This document shows positions 58,698 through 64,000 of a stretch of DNA of 64,000 bases, one piece after another. Position 1 is the first letter of the stretch. Every line of letters begins with the position of its first letter. The stretch spans positions 18,079,351 through 18,143,350 of the forward strand of contig NC_065544.1 of NCBI RefSeq assembly GCF_932294415.1, written 5' to 3'. The notes beneath the pieces were generated by a model. The model was given only the letters and a program-made list of their open reading frames with translations, searched no databases and had not been told where the DNA came from. The DNA comes from Quercus robur (Eukaryota; Streptophyta; Magnoliopsida; Fagales; Fagaceae). A program made the translations under genes and the position numbers.

Positions 58698-61600
58698 CGT
58701 GGATGAAACAAAGAAGAAGAAGCGGAAGAGAAATAGGCCTAACAAGAATTCAGCTGCTGAGGAGGTTGAGCTGCCTCAAAACCATGAAGAAGAAGAAGCT
58801 AACAAAGTCGAGGAGGAGAATGAAATGAAGAAACAGAAGAAGAAGAAGAAGAAGGATAAGAAGGAGAAGAAGTTGAAGATTGAAGAAGAGAAGGAAGAGG
58901 AAGAGGAAGAGGAAGAGAGAGAGAATGGCGAGGAATCAAAGGAGGAGGAGAAGAAGAAGAAGGTGAAGAGTGGTGGTGGTGGGATTATGAGCTCTGAGTC
59001 ATTTGAATCTCTGGGTCTCTCTGAACCCACCCGCAATGCTATTAAGGATATAGGATTTCAACATATGACTCAGGTTTCTTTTGCTTTCTCTCTCTCACTA
59101 TGTTTTATTTCTTATAATTTTGGTTTCCTCGTTTCAATTGAAGCTTAACTATCATTATTTAACAACATTTGACCATTAACAACTTGCTGTGAAAATATTT
59201 GGGTGATTATGTAAAAGTCTCTAGCAATGGAAATTGTCTCACTTTGTATAGAGCTAGAGAATGGATTTCATGCATAATTGTTTCATGGGTCATTATGTTA
59301 TGTCTTGTGTGTTAATCAAATATAGTGTCTTTATTATACTTTCTTGTTGTAAGTTTATGTTTGAGGAAGAATGCTTATGCTTACTACTATTTTTTACTTC
59401 TTTTTCTTTAAAAATGCAATGTAGATTCAAGCGAGAGCAATTCCGCCACTCTTGCTTGGTAAAGATGTTCTTGGAGCTGCAAGGACAGGTTCTGGGAAAA
59501 CTCTTGCTTTTCTAATACCAGCTGTCGAGTTGTTACATCACATCCGTTTTGCTCCTCGTAATGGAACCGGAGTCATCATTATTTGCCCAACAAGGGAGCT
59601 AGCAATACAAACCCATGCTGTGGCAAAAGACCTTCTTAAGTACCATTCCCAAACTCTTGGTTTGGTTATTGGTGGTTCAGCTAGAAGAACGGAAGCAGAG
59701 CGTATTGTCAAGGGAGTGAATTTATTAGTTGCAACCCCTGGTCGACTGCTTGACCATCTTCAAAATACCAAGGGATTCATGTATAAAAGCTTGAAGGTAT
59801 TGCACACTCAATTCTTTAACATTATTGATGTTGTTGTTGTTAATATTTTTCTATGTATTATGCGCTATTAGCTGTTTAGGAGAATATTGCTATGGGTGAT
59901 TTTCTCCTTGGAACTTGTTTTGTAACTTTAAACTTTTAACAGTATTGCTGTTGTAACCCGTCAGGGTGCATCCTAGTGTTTGGATGCTTGGGATGAGTTG
60001 TAGACCTAGACATCCTTTGTTTGATCCTCTACTAGGAGTTCCCTGGATTACGTGATACACGGTTCTGATTGATGGTGGTTTACTCCTAGGAGTGGGTCCA
60101 AAGGGCCCTACTTGGTGAGTTTCCACGTCATCTAAAAAAAAAAAAAAGCATTGCTGTTATAAATTCTAATGTTGTCCTCAAATCATACCATGATATCCAT
60201 TTTGGTAACTTCAAATGTTTACAGCACTTCTTCAATAATATTTACTAAACTAATCAAAGCATTTTGAATGTACACGGATGCTTCTACAAATCATATATCA
60301 AACAATATTATAGCAAAAATGCCGCAGCTGCTTTATACAGCATTTCTTTCAAGCAGCTGTCACAAAGCTACAACATTATGAAACAAGCCCTTCTTGGATT
60401 GCATTATGGGCCTACAACCTACCAACAAAGAAGAGATGATATGGATAGATACTGTTTAAGAATTTGATATTTGCTTAATAAATACGTACTATTTCTCAGT
60501 ATTGCATATGAGTGATGGCAATGGTCCGTTTTTGAGAGGATTTTGAGTTGAATTTTGGCTAGTTTCTTGCTTAGGTTTGAGTTCACTCCTGTGTTTGATT
60601 ACATTTGCCTCTAATAAATCTGGGGTGTGATTTATTCATTAGATAGAGTCTTTAGCTTATAATGCATATTTAATTAATTTCTTTGGAATGAGGCACATTA
60701 ATTATTTTATAAATTATGAGCATCAATATAGTTGAAGTCCATTTGTTTCCTCGGGCGAAGTTTTCTTTGAGACTAGGGATGGGAATGGGAAGAATTTCAG
60801 TTCACAAAAGACTAATATAATTGTAACCCCAAGGGTAGCACAATTGGCTAGGGACCATGCCCCATGAAGCATAGATCACTAGGTTGAACTTCCCCTTCCA
60901 TGGGGCCAAAACTTACTTAACAAAAAAATATTGTGTTCTCTTGTGCTTCTTTTTGATAATTTGATAGTTGGAGGAGGGGGATTTGAACCCTAGATGTTAG
61001 GTGGTGTCACCAATTGAGTTACAAGGCTCTTGGTTTTTTTTTTTTTTTGGATAATTAAATAGTTGGGGGTTCGGAGATTTGAACCTCAGATGTCTCTATT
61101 GGAAACACTATGGGATGCCAATCAGTTGGACTAGCATTCTTTTGTCTTTCATTGAGTCATCATACTGTTTAAATCCCTAATGTGTACTGACTTGATTGAT
61201 TGTAAATTCCCCAAAGGTGACATTGATCGTAGCCAATATATTGCTTATTTACTCATCCTTATTAAAAAAAGAAAAAAGAAAAGAAAAGAAAAAGTTGGTT
61301 TGTTCATCCTTAGTCTCTAGAGATTATATAAAATAGTCAATGCATGATCCCTATCTTAGTAGGGTTTTCTGTTGTGGCCAATTTGTTTAATATTTAATTT
61401 TGTTTTTTAAAAAATGTATTCACATCATTTGTGCCATTTTGATTCTATTAACCACTTAAAAAATTGTCTTGACCCAAAAAAACAGACCAGTAAAAGATTT
61501 GCAAGGGGCCTTAATTTTAAGTTGTTATGTGATGATATCTTGAATAATGTTATTTTTTCTTAAGTTAAAGCTAGTTATACCATGCAATTTCTCTATACAC

Positions 61601-63982
61601 GTTCTAACTACTGTTTTCTTTTTAAAATTGAACTTGCAGTGTCTAATGATTGATGAAGCTGACAGGATACTAGAATCAAACTTTGAGGAAGAAATGAAGC
61701 AGATTATTAAGCTGCTACCAAAGGTAATCTATATGGCAATTATGCTGTGTCAAACTTTCACCAAATGTAACCGTAGAACCAGGTTGTGTTTGGTTCTTAG
61801 GAAAAAAGAAAAAGAAAAAGAAATAGAAAGGAGAGGGTAATGGTGTGAAACTGACTTTGTTTCCCTAGCATTTCTAAACTAATTTAGATTTTTTTTTTCC
61901 TTCCTCCATTTGGTACTTCCCAAGATCCCAGTGGAGGGAAAGTAAAGTTGTGCGTGAACAAATATTTATTTGTTCTGAAGAAGGTTATATTACTGGGCTG
62001 AGCAGACGTGCATTTTTTAACACAATGTTAACTTTACTGACAGAATCACGTTAGTAGAAATAATAAAAAGAACATGTCAATTGAGGAAATAATAGAGAGT
62101 ATGATTTTAGATAGAGTAGAATGGAGAAAAAGAATACATATAGCTGACCTTAACTAATCTGTCAAGGATCCACAACTGACCCCAAAATTTTGGGACTAAG
62201 GCTTTTTATGTTGTTGTTAACTTTACTGACAAAGCAAGTTGATAAAATGCCTTACTTCTTGTAGTTGCAATAACTAGTTTTTCAACCTGGGTCTTGGTTG
62301 ATAACTTTGCTTCCTTGGAATGGATGTACTAATTGAAAGAACCGTCTCACTTATTGGTTTCAATGAGCTTTGGTCCTATGACACTTCTCCTCCCACAAGA
62401 ATGATTGGAGGGTGAGGATATATAAACACACACACACACTATGTCAGCTAATTCATAGATTCCAATATTCTACCACTTGGAATTAGGATTGTGGCTCTGA
62501 TGCTAGGAGTAGGACATTGCTGCTAAGGACATAGTTGTTATTTATTAGTCAATTTCTACATATAGCATGCAATTTATTTTTTTGAAAAGCTTCAGCTTTG
62601 TTTGGCAATGTATTGATTAGATCTGGAAATATTCTCATTTCCATTTACTCTCTCAGTTAGTAGTTGAAATCATTTGCTATAACATTTGTGGTAATATCCA
62701 AGGTTATTTAACTGATTGTGCATCACTACTCAACGTGCAGAATAGGCAAACCGCTTTATTTTCAGCTACCCAGACTAGGAAGGTTAGTCATTTCCAAACT
62801 ACATGGTAGTTAATCATTTTTATGTTTTACGTTAAAAAATATTTTATGCTATTTATCATTTTAAATTCATTATTTTTTGGTGAAAATAATTTTGTATCAA
62901 CATACTTTTTCTCTTCTTGTGTGTGTGTGTATAAATTTAATAGTTTGGTTTTACTTTGGATTCTAATTTTTATGTAAATTTGTAGGTTGAGGATCTGGCA
63001 CGCTTATCATTTCAGACAACTCCTATCTATATTGATGTTGATGCCGGGAGAAATAAGGTAGATAAATTTAATTTACATACTACTACTTGACATGCAGTAC
63101 ACAGAAATAGCTTTTTGTGACGGTGAGCGGTCTTCTATCAAATAATTGCTATTTACAGCTTTACTGCTGTCACATGTGTTAACTTGATATTTATTGTACA
63201 TTTTCACACTAATGTTATTGGATGTCTTTGAGTATAAGGCTGTGGCTTTAAAATATGGCCTGGTAATATCGTCTTTTTAAGAATGAGACCCTCTTCATGT
63301 GGAAATCTAAGAAGTACGGACAATAATGCTGTGGACTGCATGCTTGTCCTCAGTGTGTTGGGAGAAAAAAAAAAAGATGTTCTAAAAATTCCTTGGATTT
63401 TAGATATTTTAAAGGTCTTGAATCTCTTGATAGTTTTTATTTATTTTGAAAACTTAAAATAAACATAAAATATGCCTAAAAATATATATTAATTGATTAA
63501 GTAATTAAATATCGTATCTTCACCATTTGGTGTCCTAATTTTTCAAGAATTTCCATGTCCACATGTCCTGTGTCAGTGTCCTTGTTCATTTAACCACTTA
63601 GTTTGGATGTCCTGAATTTATATCATGTTGCTTCTTCTGCAGCCCTTACCTTTGAAATCTGACAAGGTCATGGGTGTTATAGGTCACCAATGAAGGGCTG
63701 CAGCAAGGCTATTGTGTTGTGCCCAGCGCCAAGAGATTTATTCTTTTGTATTCCTTCTTGAAAAGGAATATGTCAAAGAAAGTAATGGTCTTCTTCTCTT
63801 CATGCAACTCGGTCAAATTCCATTCCGAACTACTGAGATACATTCAGGTGGACTGCCTTGATTACCATGGAAAGCAAAAGCAGCTGAAAAGGACAACTAC
63901 CTTTTTTAACTTCTGCAAAGCAGAGAAGGGGATCTTGCTATGTACTGATGTTGCTGCTCGTGGGCTTGATTTTCCTGATGTG
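58636..63982 (+). CDS. RH51: DEAD-box ATP-dependent RNA helicase, RH51/RH27 (DDX18/Has1) type; 3' end outside window
   Basis: Exons: 58636-59073, 59425-59796, 61640-61723, 62741-62782, 62986-63057, 63683-63982. All are phase 0 and GT-AG, giving 436 codons so far. Residues 1-110 are Lys/Glu-rich low complexity (a 10-Thr run from ACG repeats, then KKKRKRNRP and long KK/EE blocks), a nucleolar-localisation type of tail. Helicase motifs: Q motif around 120-148 ([10 protein letters not shown]...TQIQ), motif [10 protein letters not shown] ending at Thr172, PTRELA 201-206, DEAD at 275-278 (IDEADRILE), SAT 306-308. Domain 2 includes [14 protein letters not shown] and TDVAARGLD ending at 432. The ILES/FFSSC signatures are those of DDX18/Has1, needed for 60S/40S pre-rRNA processing in the nucleolus. 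RH27 and RH51 are close paralogues and I cannot separate them surely. Motif VI (HRVGRTARG) should lie just right of the window. The residues after ARGLD are FPDV rather than the common IPAV. Confidence 0.93.
59957..60149 (+). mobile_element. SINE family C in RH51 intron 2, with 13-bp target duplication
   Basis: It begins CCCGTCAGGGTGCATCC, contains a decayed box B (TTTGATCCTC), and ends in a ~14-A tail. The flanks ATTGCTGTTGTAA (59944-59956) and ATTGCTGTTATAA (60150-60162) are a target duplication with one mismatch. It is the same family as 9611-9798. Confidence 0.85.
60826..60930 (+). mobile_element. tRNA-derived SINE, family D, in RH51 intron 2
   Basis: 'gggtagcacaattggctagg' (box A-like) and 'aggttgaacttcccct' (box B-like), ending in an A-rich tail. 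It differs from families A-C. Confidence 0.55.
60950..61033 (-). mobile_element. SINE family A, first of two adjacent copies
   Basis: Reversed landmarks 'ttttgataatttgatagttg', 'ggatttgaaccctag' and 'caattgagttacaaggctct'. This matches family A at 18056 and 33901. Confidence 0.7.
61034..61135 (-). mobile_element. SINE family A, second adjacent copy, more decayed
   Basis: The T tract is followed by 'ggataattaaatagttgggg', 'gagatttgaacctcag' and 'atcagttggactagc'. It lies directly against the preceding copy in the same orientation. Confidence 0.6.
62095..62217 (+). mobile_element. RTE-type LINE or SINE 3' tail fragment in RH51 intron 3
   Basis: 'ttagatagagtagaatggag', 'agaatacatatagctgacc' and 'gggactaaggcttttt', ending in 'gttgttgtt'. 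A (TTG)n terminus preceded by GGGANTAAGGCTTT is the shared 3' end of plant RTE LINEs and of SINEs that use their machinery. Only the tail is present. Confidence 0.65.
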
Positions 63983-64000
63983 GTATGCTTCTTTTGTTTA

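Noticed and set aside
58776-59036. Minus-strand Ser/Phe-rich frame opposite RH51 exon 1
   Set aside because: It is the complement of AAG/GAG simple repeats in the helicase tail.

Overview
This is a window of plant nuclear chromosome, almost certainly from a eudicot and probably a woody one. It has AT-rich intergenic DNA, GT-AG introns of 70 bp to 1.8 kb, and plant-specific gene families. It also carries the usual plant repeats: tRNA-derived SINEs, PIF/Harbinger and hAT elements, L1 LINE tails, a miniature LTR element and a Ty3/gypsy fossil. Species cannot be fixed from the sequence; a Fagales-like tree is only a guess.

Layout: (1) 1-663, minus strand: a two-exon GRF zinc-finger gene or pseudogene running off the left edge. 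(2) 1.5-3.4 kb: a ~125 bp tandem repeat split by an LTR element in miniature with a perfect 5-bp target duplication. (3) 5.68-14.87 kb, plus: an 11-exon LCAT-like phospholipase/acyltransferase gene (LCAT4 type, 537 aa by my splicing), with a complete Ser-Asp-His triad and a MITE seated in a TA microsatellite in intron 6. (4) 14.9-19.7 kb: gene-poor DNA. (5) 19.78-21.76 kb, minus: an intronless mitochondrial-type PPR protein with a Harbinger MITE just upstream. (6) 23.8-27.0 kb: a 3.15-kb palindrome-like block made of two nested long-inverted-repeat elements. (7) 28.31-42.53 kb, minus: a 14-exon VPS3 gene (CORVET tether subunit, 1013 aa by my splicing) whose introns hold LINE and SINE insertions. 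(8) 43.0-47.8 kb: a PIF/Harbinger element with TAA target duplication that keeps an open Myb/SANT-like accessory gene but shows no transposase. (9) 48.1-58.3 kb: a five-level transposon nest. (10) 58.64-63.98 kb, plus: the first six exons of a DDX18-like DEAD-box RNA helicase (RH51/RH27 type), continuing past the right edge.

The host genes are unrelated housekeeping functions (lipid metabolism, organelle RNA, vacuolar trafficking, ribosome biogenesis) and do not form a cluster. The most striking structure is the nest: a gypsy fossil contains hAT-A, which contains hAT-B, which contains a solo LTR, which contains a MITE. Target-site duplications can be read for all four inner insertions, so the order of events is fixed by sequence alone. 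I found no CRISPR, operon-like or novel enzymatic system. All gene models were spliced by eye using reading-frame continuity, GT/AG sites and family memory; no database search was run.
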